34,649 bases of DNA from a virus: positions 1 to 34,649 of the IMG/VR virus record IMGVR_UViG_3300021956_000044. The stretch is one strand, 5' to 3'. Positions 8,629 to 17,240 of this stretch are shown piece after piece (position 1 is the first letter of the stretch; each line of letters opens with the position of its first letter). A program made the translations under genes and the position numbers. The notes below the pieces were generated by a model. The model made no database searches, was not told the origin of the DNA, and worked only from the letters and a program-made list of their open reading frames with translations.

Positions 8629-9017
8629 AGCTAGGTATTACCAGAAAGATATCGATTGAAGATATTAAGCGCGCAGGTGACGACGTCGACAAGAAGTTTA
8701 ATGTTGTTTTAGACGTACTAAACCAGTTTATTGATAACGTAGGAGCTGGTTTTCAGAATGCTTTGAATCTTAGCGAAAATATATCCGGTAAAATTGTGAC
8801 GGTTCAAACGTATCATGGGATTGAATTGCCATTAAATCCTGGGGTTATAACGTCACGGGTTCAAGGTGTTATTATCTTAAACCCAGACAGTCAAAGCGTG
8901 ACAGGTTTTAAGTGGATAAAAGCTACGGATGGTAGCACAATAAAAGTAACGGTAAATTACTCGGGCGGGTCATCTTCGACATCTGCAAACGTTACTTATT
9001 ATGTTTTCTATACATGA
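8625..9017 (+). CDS. Small tail-associated protein, 130 aa
   Basis: It overlaps the nozzle gene by ATGA. The N-terminal half is helical (ISIEDIKRAGDDVDKKFNVVLDVLNQFIDN). The C-terminal half is beta-rich (GKIVTVQTYHGIEL, GVIILNPDSQSVTGFKWIKA, VTYYVFYT). This arrangement of a short helix followed by a beta domain occurs in small proteins that attach to tail machines or fibres. No family is recognised with confidence. Confidence 0.65.
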   Translation: MKLGITRKISIEDIKRAGDDVDKKFNVVLDVLNQFIDNVGAGFQNALNLSENISGKIVTVQTYHGIELPLNPGVITSRVQGVIILNPDSQSVTGFKWIKATDGSTIKVTVNYSGGSSSTSANVTYYVFYT

Positions 9018-9026
9018 GGGTTAACA

Positions 9027-10175
9027 ATGGCATATGCAGATTCAAGTGATGTATTAACGGATGAAGAAAAGGCGGCGCAAGACGCTGCCGCACTTGGTAC
9101 GCCTGTAACTAGTGGCGCAAACGTTACAGCTCCTAGTGTTAGCGATACAACAGCACAATCAGGTACGGGTGGTTCTACAGGTGCGCCGCAATTTGTAAAC
9201 TTAGCGGATTATGTTAATGCAAATGAATCAGTAAAAGATGTAGGCGCAAATGCTATTACAAATAAGGTTAATACTGATATCGGTACGGCAACGAATGATT
9301 TAAATAACACGGTTTCGTCGAACACATCGGCTGCTAATACAGCGGCAAATCCTACGTATACGACCGAAAATATTGGCGACATTTTATCTGGTACGGACAA
9401 AAATGCACTTACAGGTTTTACAGATTGGTGGAATAAGGCAGAAACGCCAACTAGTGCGCCTGTTTTGACGGCTTCAGACGCTATTGCTAAAGATAATTCT
9501 GCACTTGATAAAACAAGTAACCCAACAACTGGGGTTAGTGCATATGATACATTTTTTTCTAACACAGTTGGACCTAGCGCTGCTAGTTGGCTAGATAAGT
9601 CAGTATATGGAAAGTCTGCAGATACTGCACGAGATACCGCTAGTAAAACTTTATCTGATTACGTAACAAATACAGTTGGCGGCGCACAGAATGATATTAG
9701 TTCAGCATGGCAAAAAGCTGATCAAGCTAAAAAAGATACTAAAGAAGCATTAAAAGGATACATGGGTGGTCTTCAAACTACTCTTTCAAAAAACATTCAA
9801 TCAGGGGTTGATGCTTATAATAATCCACTAAATTCGGCTGATAGTGCAGCGAAAGCGGCACATGATAAGTGGGTAAAAGATAAAGCATCTTATGATCAAA
9901 GCCAGACAACAGGTATTGATCAAGGTAACGGTATAAAAATATATGGTGATGTTCAAAATCCTGGAGCAGAACCAGTTTATACACCACAACAAAAAGCATC
10001 ATTTGATCCGTCAACGGGCCAATATACAGGAAATACAATTGATAAAAATACTTTGAATCAATGGAATAATATTTCGTCTTTCTTAAATGGTGCTGGTGGT
10101 CCGAAGATCACGCAAAACAATCAACCAAAAGTTAGTGGTTCGAAAATGGGATATAACCCATACAGAGGTAGATAA
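9027..10175 (+). CDS. Low-complexity internal virion protein candidate, 382 aa
   Basis: The protein is rich in Thr, Ala, Asn, Asp, Ser and Gly, with no membrane segment and a C-terminus typical of disordered regions (NQPKVSGSKMGYNPYRGR). It is the first of four consecutive long proteins between the tail module and the SLT enzyme. In short-tailed phages this is where internal or ejection proteins lie. AGGGTTAACA precedes its ATG. The helical middle (ISSAWQKADQAKKDTKEALKG) could be a coiled coil. Function is inferred from order only. Confidence 0.7.
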   Translation: MAYADSSDVLTDEEKAAQDAAALGTPVTSGANVTAPSVSDTTAQSGTGGSTGAPQFVNLADYVNANESVKDVGANAITNKVNTDIGTATNDLNNTVSSNTSAANTAANPTYTTENIGDILSGTDKNALTGFTDWWNKAETPTSAPVLTASDAIAKDNSALDKTSNPTTGVSAYDTFFSNTVGPSAASWLDKSVYGKSADTARDTASKTLSDYVTNTVGGAQNDISSAWQKADQAKKDTKEALKGYMGGLQTTLSKNIQSGVDAYNNPLNSADSAAKAAHDKWVKDKASYDQSQTTGIDQGNGIKIYGDVQNPGAEPVYTPQQKASFDPSTGQYTGNTIDKNTLNQWNNISSFLNGAGGPKITQNNQPKVSGSKMGYNPYRGR

Positions 10176-10177
10176 TT

Positions 10178-11113
10178 ATGGCAACAGAAAAGTTTTTATC
10201 AGAATTACCAGTAGTAGGCGGTTTGTTTGATGACTCAGATGAGAAAATGCAACGTGAGTTACAGGCATATAAACAATTCATGCTTAGTCATCAACCAGAA
10301 GAGCTAAATTATGGTTCTGACTTATCGTCTGTTGGTTACACTCCTGAGAGCGCAAGTTATTCAACAATTTCAGAAGACCCAGCAACGAGAAGAGCGCAGC
10401 TAGAAGCGTTGCAATCAATGAAAGGTCTATCTGAATCTGGTTTATCAGATGCAGATAGGGCTGTGTTTTCTCAAGCACGTCAAGAAGCAGATCAACAAGC
10501 ACAATCAAATAGAGCGGCTCAATTACAAAATGCACAAGCACGTGGCGTAGCTGGTAGCGGTCTAGAGATGCAGATGTCCGCACTAGGAGACCAAGAAGCG
10601 GCAAATCGTGCAGCACAAGCTAATATGGCGCAAGCAGGACAAGCGTCACAAAATAAGGCTAATTATCTTCAAGCTTATTTACAAGGCACAGGTCAACAAC
10701 GTGATCAAGATTATAGAACACAAGCCAACAATGCTGATATCGTGAATAAGTTCAACATGTACAACACAGGTGCAGCGAACGATGCAAGAGCATACGGCGC
10801 ACAATCACAAAATCAGATGGCACAATTTAACAAATCAGGTCAACAAAATGCGCAACAAGGCACACAAGCAAATTACCTAGATTGGCTTGGTCAAATGGGT
10901 AATGCCTATAGTGGCACTACTAAAGGTTACGCAAGCGAAGCTGCAGCGCGATCTGGCAATAGATCAGCAAACACGCAAGCCGCTGCGAATATAGGAATGG
11001 CAGCTGCTGGTATGCCTAGCGTACCTGTAGCATCAAAGGCAAAAGTAGCATCACCAAATATATCTACGTATGAAGATGATTACTTAAATGGTTATGGAGA
11101 AAGATCAGTATGA
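10178..11113 (+). CDS. Gln/Ala-rich internal (ejection) protein candidate
   Basis: This 311-residue protein has a long central helix rich in Gln and Ala (VFSQARQEADQQAQSNRAA, ARGVAGSGLEMQMSALGDQE, ANRAAQANMAQAGQASQ). Long Ala/Gln helices that can refold and assemble in the periplasm are typical of podoviral ejection proteins. It starts two bases after the preceding stop and overlaps the next gene by ATGA. The C-terminal part (IGMAAAGMPSVPVASKAK) is mildly hydrophobic. The family assignment is by analogy. Confidence 0.7.
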   Translation: MATEKFLSELPVVGGLFDDSDEKMQRELQAYKQFMLSHQPEELNYGSDLSSVGYTPESASYSTISEDPATRRAQLEALQSMKGLSESGLSDADRAVFSQARQEADQQAQSNRAAQLQNAQARGVAGSGLEMQMSALGDQEAANRAAQANMAQAGQASQNKANYLQAYLQGTGQQRDQDYRTQANNADIVNKFNMYNTGAANDARAYGAQSQNQMAQFNKSGQQNAQQGTQANYLDWLGQMGNAYSGTTKGYASEAAARSGNRSANTQAAANIGMAAAGMPSVPVASKAKVASPNISTYEDDYLNGYGERSV

Positions 11114-12360
11114 GCGATGAACTAAACTTTTCAGCCTTAACACCTGAAGAACAAGACGCGATCAACAAGAAAGCGATGCTTCAAAATACCATAGGTGGTA
11201 TCGGACAAGCATTGGCAAATCAACATAGTGCAGGGGAGTATTTTCTAGGACAACCAAGACAAAATGTCGAAATACAACAAATTGATCCTATTGATTATCA
11301 GAAAAAAGCTATGCTCAATAAATATCTTATTGAGTCTAGAGACCCTAATTCTGAAATGTCAAAAAGAGCACAATCAAATTATATGGATAAAATTGATGCT
11401 GCCAAAGGTGTAGTCCAACAAGATCAATGGCCTACATTAGAAAAAATGAAATTAAATGTACCAAAACTTAGCTATATTGATCTGAAAAATAAAGATGATC
11501 AATTTAATCCACTTGATCAAATGGCTAAATACTCTATCGGAAAACAATATAATGAAATGGTTACAGATAGGATATTGGGAGCAGGAAAGTTACAGTCAGA
11601 CGCTGCAGCTCAAAGACAAGCTTTAGATCTTAAAGCTCAAGATACTAGACAAGCAAACCAAATAGCTGCACAAGCAAATAATACAGCTACTGTTGTAGGT
11701 GGAGAGAATACAAGAGCAGAAAAAAAAGGGGCGCAGGAAACAATAGAACATGCAGCCCAAAGAATATTTGAAAAAGAACAAAAAGATTTAGATAGAAAAA
11801 ACGCAATTAAATTAAAACTTTTAGAATTACAAAATAAAGACAAAATGGAAAAACTACCCCTTGATGTAAAACAACAGGTGGACGTTTTATCTAAAGCAAA
11901 CGGAAACTTATTAAAAGGAAGAAATGCTGTAAAAGACGTATATGATAAAATTGACACACTTCCAAAAGATCAACAAATAGTTGCTTTTGAAGGTTTGTTA
12001 AAAACAATGAATGACCCACAGAATTCGGACGCAGTAGGTATGGCTGAAGCTCAAAGACTAATGCCTTTTGTAGAGAATCACGCATTTAATTTTTTTGGAC
12101 CAGGACCAAAGTTTGGACGTGATCTAAAGGCAGCTAAACAACAGCTTGGCATTGCTATTGATAGTTATCAAAACAGAATAAAAAAGAATAATGAAGACAT
12201 TCAATCATTAATAAACAATGGTGGATCAGTTTCATTACCACAACAAAATGTACCTATTAATACTAAGTCGCCACCGAATGGACCTCCTGTAAACGCTGAT
12301 TTAACAAAAATGAATGCAGCACAATTAAAAGAATACATTCAAACACATAAAGGCCCATAA
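11110..12360 (+). CDS. Coiled-coil internal virion protein candidate, 416 aa
   Basis: This is a highly charged, helical protein. A long stretch around residues 155-265 (AAAQRQALDLKAQDTRQANQ, then AQRIFEKEQKDLDRKNAIKL and LQNKDKMEKLPLDVKQQ) is a likely coiled coil, followed by a compact C-terminal helical region and a Pro-rich tail. It lies in the ejection-protein cluster and is coupled to its upstream neighbour by ATGA overlap. No enzymatic motif is seen. Probable role: structural component of the DNA ejection apparatus. Confidence 0.65.
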   Translation: MSDELNFSALTPEEQDAINKKAMLQNTIGGIGQALANQHSAGEYFLGQPRQNVEIQQIDPIDYQKKAMLNKYLIESRDPNSEMSKRAQSNYMDKIDAAKGVVQQDQWPTLEKMKLNVPKLSYIDLKNKDDQFNPLDQMAKYSIGKQYNEMVTDRILGAGKLQSDAAAQRQALDLKAQDTRQANQIAAQANNTATVVGGENTRAEKKGAQETIEHAAQRIFEKEQKDLDRKNAIKLKLLELQNKDKMEKLPLDVKQQVDVLSKANGNLLKGRNAVKDVYDKIDTLPKDQQIVAFEGLLKTMNDPQNSDAVGMAEAQRLMPFVENHAFNFFGPGPKFGRDLKAAKQQLGIAIDSYQNRIKKNNEDIQSLINNGGSVSLPQQNVPINTKSPPNGPPVNADLTKMNAAQLKEYIQTHKGP

Positions 12361-12361
12361 A

Positions 12362-14779
12362 ATGGAAGATACAAAAGCACTATTAGAAGAGGCACAAAGG
12401 ATTCAGTTATTAAAAGAAGCACAAGCCATTCAATTAAGTGCTATTGATTCACACCATAACGAAATTGATTATAACCAAAAACCTAATAGCTTAACTGATA
12501 ACGCTACAACATTTGGTAGATCTGCACTTGAAGGTGCAACAATGGGAATTAGTGAGCCTGTTGTGTCTGGTTTAAAATCTACTTACGAAACAGCTAGGAA
12601 TAAAGACTCTGATTTACGTCAAAATTATATTAATGATGTAAAAGCAAGAGAACAGTCAAAGCAAGAAAATCCAATGTCTGACTTATCTGGAAAAGTTCTA
12701 GGTGGTTTCGCTTCAGGAGCATTAGTACCAGAAACAATGTTACCATTCAAATTAGGAGCTGCAATATCTTCTAAGATACCCACAATGGCTGAAGGCACAG
12801 GGGTAATGTCTAAGATTGTACCTATTGGTGTAAATACAGCTAGAAAAGCATTTGTTGGAACATTAGAAGGCGGCCTAGGTGGTGGTATTTCTCAAACAAT
12901 ACCATACGGTGTAAAAAAGATTACAGGATTTGATGAAGATCAAAACCCACTAGAATCAGCTCAAACAGGTGCAATTGTTGGCGGTTCAATAGGTGGAATT
13001 CTTGGATTAGGCGAAGCTGGTGGTAGATTTATTTCTAAAGTAGCAAGAACAGCAACAAATTTAGACATGGCAGATCTTAGAAATTACGCTGTAAACTTTA
13101 AAAAAATAAACCTTGGAAATCCAGAAAGCATTCATTTTGAACAAGTGAAAGACGGTATTGATAATTTAATTTCTAAATTAAGAACAGATGCAGAACAATC
13201 TAAGATTGATTATACAGACGCATCAAAAGCATTAGATGAAGTTACTTCTCACTTAGATGACATGTCTTCTCACCCGGTAATAAAAGAGCAACTACAAAGA
13301 GTTAAAGAAGCACAAAATGCATTTGATAACGCAGCAAAAATGAAAGTTCAGCAAATGCGTGAAACAGACGCACCACTTCATTTAACAGATCAAGTTAGAC
13401 AATCAATGAAGCAATTACATGATGACGTTGTTCAATCATCTTCTGAAGGTTATGATATACTTGATAAGTATAAGGGTAAAATATCAGTTAAGGCAGAAGT
13501 TAATAAGCCACTAAAAGAAATGATGGATTCTTTGCTTGTAAACGGTAAATTTCCAACAGCTGGTGCTGAACAAGAATACAATGCAATCGATGCACAGCGC
13601 AGAAGGCTTAAGGGTCTTGGTAAAATAGATTTTCAAGAAGTAAAAAGAACCTTACAGTTATTAGATAAAGAAAGTGCAAAAGCATATTCTAATAACCCTG
13701 CTGAATTCAACAATATTTCATTAGATGCAATCAAGAAGGCACGTGGTATTCTTAATGAATCACTAGGTCAAATGGTCCCAGAATATGCAGAACACATGGC
13801 AGAAAATGTTGCACCAAAGACTAGAATGTTAAATGAAATGGATGGTTTATTTACAGGTAAAGATCATCCACAAACTGTATCAACTATTGCCAATAGCATT
13901 TTGAAAACAAAAGATCCGAAGAATCAATACGTTTTAGATTATTTCAAAAAACTAGGTGATGCTACCGGTGTTGATTACATTAGTGAATTGCAACCGTATA
14001 TAAATGCAAAACAAACACTTGGAAAGCAATCTTTAATTACTGCAGAACAACAAAAGTTACCAGAGTTACAAGTTCTTAATCAGGAAATTGGCAAAGAAGG
14101 TGAATTACGTAGAAAGCTATATGATGAGTTAAGACAAAAACAAAATGTAGCTGCAGATAGATTGATATTTACAAATGAACAGCAAGTACAAGCTGATAGA
14201 CGATTTGATCCTGTAAAGAATTGGAATGAATCAAATAGTGAAGCTAAATTAAAAACATTACAAGGTAAAGTAAATTCACCTGAAGAAGGTTTTTACAATA
14301 AACAAATTACGCAACATTTAGAAGAAAATGGAGCGCCTAATTTAACAAGCGACTTACAAGCATTAAGAACAAGACAACAAATAAACAAAGATAATCCAGC
14401 TGGTTCTAAATGGGTTGTTGGCGGTATTAATACATTTGGTCCTGCAATGGGTGCAATGGGTGCTGGTCTTGGTGCAAGTGGCGGTGGTGTTGCGGCTGGC
14501 ATTGGCTCAGCGATTGGTTGGGGTGCCGGTATTCTAGCTCAAAAATATGGTGGTAAAGCAACTGCTGAAATATATAGATCATTAGAAAATGGTAAGATTC
14601 AACAAGCTTTAGCATTAGCAAAAGAAAAAGTATCACCTGAAGATTACAACAATTTTAAAAATGCTTTGATTATGGGCTTTAGCAAAATGCCAAAAAAACA
14701 AGAACAAGGTACATCTGAAGCTATAACAGATCGGTATATTTCACCTGATCAAGCCGGAAAAGCGATGTTAGGCAAATGA
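12362..14779 (+). CDS. Large internal / ejection protein with Gly-rich hydrophobic segments
   Basis: The protein has 805 residues. Two Gly/Ala-rich hydrophobic stretches could insert into membranes. One is at about residues 150-225 (LEGGLGGGISQTIPYG, then GAIVGGSIGGILGLGEAGG) and one at about 680-735 (GPAMGAMGAGLGASGGG, AAGIGSAIGWGAGILAQ). Between them lie long helical segments rich in Lys, Glu and Gln. Long helical proteins with glycine-zipper-like hydrophobic patches that pass into the cell envelope are typical of podoviral ejection proteins. It is followed by an SLT enzyme with ATGA overlap, so a muralytic activity is supplied right next to it rather than fused as in T7 gp16. Confidence 0.7.
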   Translation: MEDTKALLEEAQRIQLLKEAQAIQLSAIDSHHNEIDYNQKPNSLTDNATTFGRSALEGATMGISEPVVSGLKSTYETARNKDSDLRQNYINDVKAREQSKQENPMSDLSGKVLGGFASGALVPETMLPFKLGAAISSKIPTMAEGTGVMSKIVPIGVNTARKAFVGTLEGGLGGGISQTIPYGVKKITGFDEDQNPLESAQTGAIVGGSIGGILGLGEAGGRFISKVARTATNLDMADLRNYAVNFKKINLGNPESIHFEQVKDGIDNLISKLRTDAEQSKIDYTDASKALDEVTSHLDDMSSHPVIKEQLQRVKEAQNAFDNAAKMKVQQMRETDAPLHLTDQVRQSMKQLHDDVVQSSSEGYDILDKYKGKISVKAEVNKPLKEMMDSLLVNGKFPTAGAEQEYNAIDAQRRRLKGLGKIDFQEVKRTLQLLDKESAKAYSNNPAEFNNISLDAIKKARGILNESLGQMVPEYAEHMAENVAPKTRMLNEMDGLFTGKDHPQTVSTIANSILKTKDPKNQYVLDYFKKLGDATGVDYISELQPYINAKQTLGKQSLITAEQQKLPELQVLNQEIGKEGELRRKLYDELRQKQNVAADRLIFTNEQQVQADRRFDPVKNWNESNSEAKLKTLQGKVNSPEEGFYNKQITQHLEENGAPNLTSDLQALRTRQQINKDNPAGSKWVVGGINTFGPAMGAMGAGLGASGGGVAAGIGSAIGWGAGILAQKYGGKATAEIYRSLENGKIQQALALAKEKVSPEDYNNFKNALIMGFSKMPKKQEQGTSEAITDRYISPDQAGKAMLGK

Positions 14780-15312
14780 CACAAGACGAAATCATTGATT
14801 CAATCAAGAATATTTCTGCACTATATAAGGTGGACGAATCGTTATGCTTGGCGATTGCTAAGATTGAATCAGAATACAATGAGTTTGCAACACGATACGA
14901 ACGCGATTGGCGGTACATCAAAGATCCGCAATTGTGCGTCGATCAGATGCACATCAAAGGGTATTTCATCACATTAGAAACCGAGATCGAATTACAGAAA
15001 ATGTCTCATGGTGTATTTCAGTTAATGGGATCAGTCATACGTGAGTTAAAGTTTTGGGACCCACTTTTTAAGGTATATCAAGACCCAAAGATTGGCATTG
15101 TTCTAGGTGTTAAAAAAATAAAGATGTTAATGGACAAATACCTAGATGAGTATGACGCTATATCGGCATTCAATGCAGGTTCACCCAGAAAAATTGTACA
15201 GAATGGAAAGTTACAGTATTCTAATCAAAAGTATGTCGACAAGGTGTCAATGTACATGGAGCTATTAAGAGCTAAAAAGGAAACGAAAAATGAAACAATC
15301 AATCCAAGTTGA
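14776..15312 (+). CDS. SLT-family lytic transglycosylase (endolysin or virion lysin)
   Basis: The 178-residue single-domain enzyme is predicted to cleave the glycan strands of peptidoglycan. It shows the SLT signature: catalytic Glu31 in AIAKIESEYN, GVFQLMG at 79-85 in place of the usual G(L/V)MQ(I/V), and AFNAGSP at 131-137, which matches the AYNAG motif. No signal peptide or membrane segment is present. It overlaps the ejection-protein gene upstream (ATGA) and is followed by holin/spanin-like genes. It could therefore be either the lysis endolysin or a virion enzyme used during DNA entry. A 23-base overlap joins it to the next gene. Confidence 0.85.
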   Translation: MTQDEIIDSIKNISALYKVDESLCLAIAKIESEYNEFATRYERDWRYIKDPQLCVDQMHIKGYFITLETEIELQKMSHGVFQLMGSVIRELKFWDPLFKVYQDPKIGIVLGVKKIKMLMDKYLDEYDAISAFNAGSPRKIVQNGKLQYSNQKYVDKVSMYMELLRAKKETKNETINPS

Positions 15313-15571
15313 AGTGGAAAAAGAAGTTTACGAACTAGGCGCAGCTTTTGTTGCGATCTGTAAAGCGTTCGCGGACGCGAAGGCAGACGGTAAAGTAGAA
15401 CTTGCTGAAGTTGTGGCTTCACTATCACTACAACTACCTGCATTCATTGCTGCAGCTGAAGGACTATCTTCGCTACCAGCAGAAGCAAAAGAAGATGTTG
15501 GTTGCTTTGTTAAAAGCATTGCAATTCAAGTCGCAGACGGCGTTTCTACCCTTCTAGTAAAAAAGGTCTAA
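15290..15571 (+). CDS. Hypothetical helical protein of the lysis region, 93 aa
   Basis: ATG 15290 lies within the 3' end of the SLT gene with AAGGA nine bases upstream. The product is Ala/Val-rich and helical (ELGAAFVAICKAFADAKADG, ELAEVVASLSLQLPAFIAAA, FVKSIAIQVADGVSTLLVKK). The helices are amphipathic and do not form clear transmembrane spans. Small proteins of this kind occur beside endolysin genes in many phages but their role is not settled. I do not recognise a named family. Confidence 0.7.
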   Translation: MKQSIQVEVEKEVYELGAAFVAICKAFADAKADGKVELAEVVASLSLQLPAFIAAAEGLSSLPAEAKEDVGCFVKSIAIQVADGVSTLLVKKV

Positions 15572-15585
15572 GCGACAACATTAAC

Positions 15586-15632
15586 CGCCCTAAGTTGCCG
15601 CGTTTTCTAGTAATGGGCGTAGCGGCTTGGGG
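15586..15632 (+). other. Structured RNA element upstream of the 15657 gene
   Basis: The 85-bp gap between two lysis-region genes can fold into a nested hairpin. CCCTAAG (15588-15594) pairs with CTTGGGG (15626-15632, one U-G pair) and CCGC (15598-15601) with GCGG (15622-15625), with a three-base bulge and a 20-base loop. The loop contains GGGCG (15615-15619), which could instead pair with CGCCC (15586-15590), giving two alternative folds or a pseudoknot. It ends about a dozen bases before the strong Shine-Dalgarno AGGTGGA (15644-15650). A translational control element is possible. No U-run follows, so it is not a standard terminator. Confidence 0.4.
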
Positions 15633-15656
15633 CAGTTATAAACAGGTGGAATATAT

Positions 15657-15875
15657 ATGGTCTATGTTGAAATCGTTTTGGCAGCACTTAAAGCAATTCC
15701 TACACTTATAGATGGGATCAAACAAATTGCTGATAAGATCGGTGAGTTAGCAGAAAATCAGCGTATTCATACGCTAGAATTACAATTTCAAAATGATTTA
15801 GCAGTAGCGAAAGCAAAAGGTGATACACATGGGCTTGAAATACTATTTGGTAAGCGTTCTAGCATTAAGCCTTAA
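15657..15875 (+). CDS. Small helical protein of the lysis module, 72 aa
   Basis: ATG 15657 has the best ribosome-binding site in this part of the window, AGGTGGA six bases upstream. Residues 1-22 (VYVEIVLAALKAIPTLIDGI) are hydrophobic to amphipathic. Residues 25-60 form a charged coiled-coil-like helix (IADKIGELAENQRIHTLELQ). A short membrane-proximal helix plus coiled coil would fit an inner-membrane spanin or a small holin-associated protein, particularly because the next gene, a lipoprotein, begins inside its 3' end as in Rz/Rz1 pairs. The hydrophobic segment is weak, so this remains tentative. Confidence 0.7.
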   Translation: MVYVEIVLAALKAIPTLIDGIKQIADKIGELAENQRIHTLELQFQNDLAVAKAKGDTHGLEILFGKRSSIKP

Positions 15876-16083
15876 TGGATGCCAAACCCCTGGCGGTGAT
15901 TTTCCTGAATGGCATGGGAAGTTATGGAATGCGAATTCTGATCGTGAGGGCATTGAACGCACTCAGGATAATGAATTCATTTCATCAGGCGATCCACTAT
16001 TCAATCAGTACATCTGTACCTCTCAAGCAGACTTAATGGAATTGTATCAAAACATGCTAAAGTGTAAGAAGTGGTCGAAGTGA
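15829..16083 (+). CDS. Lipoprotein of the lysis module (o-spanin-like candidate)
   Basis: The start is placed at ATG 15829, which has AAAAGG about eight bases upstream and gives a clean signal: MGLKYYLVSVLALSLNGC, with lipobox LNGC and lipidated Cys18. The 84-residue product would be anchored in the outer membrane facing the periplasm. The mature part contains two further cysteines (YICTSQ and LKCKKW). It overlaps the previous gene by 47 bases in a different frame and is followed one base later by a membrane-protein gene, an arrangement like spanin pairs. It lacks the Pro-rich stretch of Rz1, so the spanin call is inference. Confidence 0.75.
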   Translation: MGLKYYLVSVLALSLNGCQTPGGDFPEWHGKLWNANSDREGIERTQDNEFISSGDPLFNQYICTSQADLMELYQNMLKCKKWSK

Positions 16084-16084
16084 T

Positions 16085-16291
16085 ATGTCACAGATAGTAC
16101 AGAAAATGAAACCAGAAAATCTTATTAACATCGTGGCACTTGTATCTAGTCTGCTAGTAGGGGCCGCAACAGTTACGGCATTCGTTCATAGTAATTTTGT
16201 ACCAGAAGAACAGTACAACAAAGATCAAAACGCTATGACTCATCGGCTAGATCGCATTGAAGATAAGATTGATCAGCTAATTAAAAAATAG
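16085..16291 (+). CDS. Single-span membrane protein, holin or i-spanin candidate
   Basis: This 68-residue protein has one clear transmembrane helix at about residues 13-34 (LINIVALVSSLLVGAATVTA), then a short charged linker and a coiled-coil-like C-terminus (HRLDRIEDKIDQLIKK). It starts one base after the lipoprotein stop codon and is the last gene of the rightward late block. Size, topology and position fit a holin. An i-spanin partner for the lipoprotein is the alternative. The gene converges on rusA: the two reading frames overlap by 11 bases at their 3' ends. Confidence 0.75.
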   Translation: MSQIVQKMKPENLINIVALVSSLLVGAATVTAFVHSNFVPEEQYNKDQNAMTHRLDRIEDKIDQLIKK

Positions 16292-16676
16292 CATCAAAAG
16301 CAATACAAATGTGCGGTATTGCAACCGCATACGATTTAGATGTGATGATCTTTGTGATACATGAATCATCATCCCAAAGAATACCGTTGCCTGCATCCAT
16401 TACAAGTTTCAAATAGTTATCAAGATCAGGACGTGTTGTGACATGTAACGTATTAGCCTTAGATTTTGGTCTATCAATATAAAAATGAATGGTTACGTGA
16501 CAAGCGCGCGTTTTAGATAAAGGGAATTCAGGCTTACCTTGAATCCATTTCATCATCGTGCTCTTAAGCACATATTCAGCATCTTTTGTCTTTTGTGGTG
16601 TATACGTATGGCCATTTTTAGTCATTCGTGGTCGTGCCTTAGCAACTGGAACCATATCACACGTGAGCATGTACAT
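16281..16676 (-). CDS. rusA: RusA-like Holliday-junction resolvase
   Basis: The 131-residue protein shows the RusA layout: an N-terminal substrate-binding motif (VPVAKARPRMTKNG followed by YTPQKT) and the acidic catalytic region RPDLDNYLKLVMDAGNGILW followed by DDDSCI, whose aspartates bind the metal ion. RusA enzymes cut four-way DNA junctions, here probably resolving recombination or replication intermediates before packaging. It is the last gene of the leftward recombination operon. Two ATG codons (16676 and 16670) are possible starts; neither has a good ribosome-binding site. Confidence 0.9.
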   Translation of the reverse strand: MYMLTCDMVPVAKARPRMTKNGHTYTPQKTKDAEYVLKSTMMKWIQGKPEFPLSKTRACHVTIHFYIDRPKSKANTLHVTTRPDLDNYLKLVMDAGNGILWDDDSCITKIITSKSYAVAIPHICIAFDAIF

Positions 16677-16680
16677 TACA

Positions 16681-16956
16681 TTATTGTAATTGCTTATAAC
16701 GAAATAGAAAACGTTTTGTTTGAATGTATCTTTCTAGTTCTTCACGCGGCAAAGCCATGAATTCAATAGTCTTTCTCATAGACTCAAGATCAGTAAGACG
16801 GCCAATATACCCAGCATTTCGAGTGGATGGGGTTGAACAATTATAACAAGAAACAAAGCGAAAATTAACACTGCCGCTATCGGTCTCAATATTTCCATTA
16901 TAACTCTCTTCGATCTGGCCAGTGCCACCACAATGTAGGCAGTTAGACCGTGCCAT
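16681..16956 (-). CDS. Small zinc-finger protein with DnaJ-like CxxCGGTG motif
   Basis: The 91-residue product starts MARSNCLHCGGTGQIEES and contains a second pair, SCYNCSTP. CxxCGGTG is the repeat unit of the DnaJ zinc-binding domain, so two half-sites probably bind a single zinc ion. The C-terminal half is helical and charged (LTDLESMRKTIEFMALPREE). ATG 16956 is preferred over the upstream TTG. It lies between rusA and a small gene in the leftward operon. Such short Cys4 proteins are common in phages and their partners are generally unknown. Confidence 0.75.
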   Translation of the reverse strand: MARSNCLHCGGTGQIEESYNGNIETDSGSVNFRFVSCYNCSTPSTRNAGYIGRLTDLESMRKTIEFMALPREELERYIQTKRFLFRYKQLQ

Positions 16957-17152
16957 TTTTTTTACCAAAATCGATTAATTGTGCTGCCTTAAGATGAGTC
17001 AAGCAATCATATGCTTTTTCCAGAGTCATGCTTACAAAGAAATATTCACCGTGTTTTGTCTTAACACTATGATACTGGTTCTTTTCACTCACTGTAATTG
17101 TGTAGTTGTAATCAATATCGCTTAGTTGCCTAAAGAATTCATACACTTCCAT
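16943..17152 (-). CDS. Hypothetical protein, about 69 aa
   Basis: The most likely product starts MEVYEFFRQLSDIDYNYTIT. An upstream in-frame ATG at 17164 is also possible, and neither start has an obvious Shine-Dalgarno. It is a soluble alpha/beta-looking protein (YHSVKTKHGEYFFVSMTLEK, AYDCLTHLKAAQLIDFGKK). It overlaps the genes on both sides within the leftward operon. No family recognised. Confidence 0.6.
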   Translation of the reverse strand: MEVYEFFRQLSDIDYNYTITVSEKNQYHSVKTKHGEYFFVSMTLEKAYDCLTHLKAAQLIDFGKKNGTV

Positions 17153-17240
17153 AATGAACCACATAATAAACAACCAATACAGAACCGATTACAGAACATA
17201 CAAGTGATAGAATTCGATCGCCATCAGTAATGTTAAACAT
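17139..17240 (-). CDS. Tiny membrane protein, 33 aa
   Basis: An ATG at 17240 overlaps the 3' end of the preceding leftward gene by eight bases and has AAGGA about 12 bases upstream. The product starts MFNITDGDRILS and continues into one hydrophobic segment (LVCSVIGSVLVVYYVVHY), predicted as a single transmembrane helix with a short polar tail. It fills what would otherwise be the only gap in a tightly packed operon. Function unknown. Confidence 0.6.
   Translation of the reverse strand: MFNITDGDRILSLVCSVIGSVLVVYYVVHYGSV

Noticed and set aside
9209-9565. 118-codon open frame on the minus strand inside the 382-residue virion protein
   Set aside because: A shadow of a low-complexity Ala/Thr-rich gene; it is isolated on the wrong strand within a rightward operon.
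15820-15875. Upstream start for the lysis-module lipoprotein, adding MIH
   Set aside because: ATG 15829 gives a better ribosome-binding distance and a standard signal peptide.
16312-16329. Small hairpin TGCGGT/ACCGCA near the convergent gene ends as a terminator
   Set aside because: It lies inside the rusA coding region and no T-run follows on either strand.
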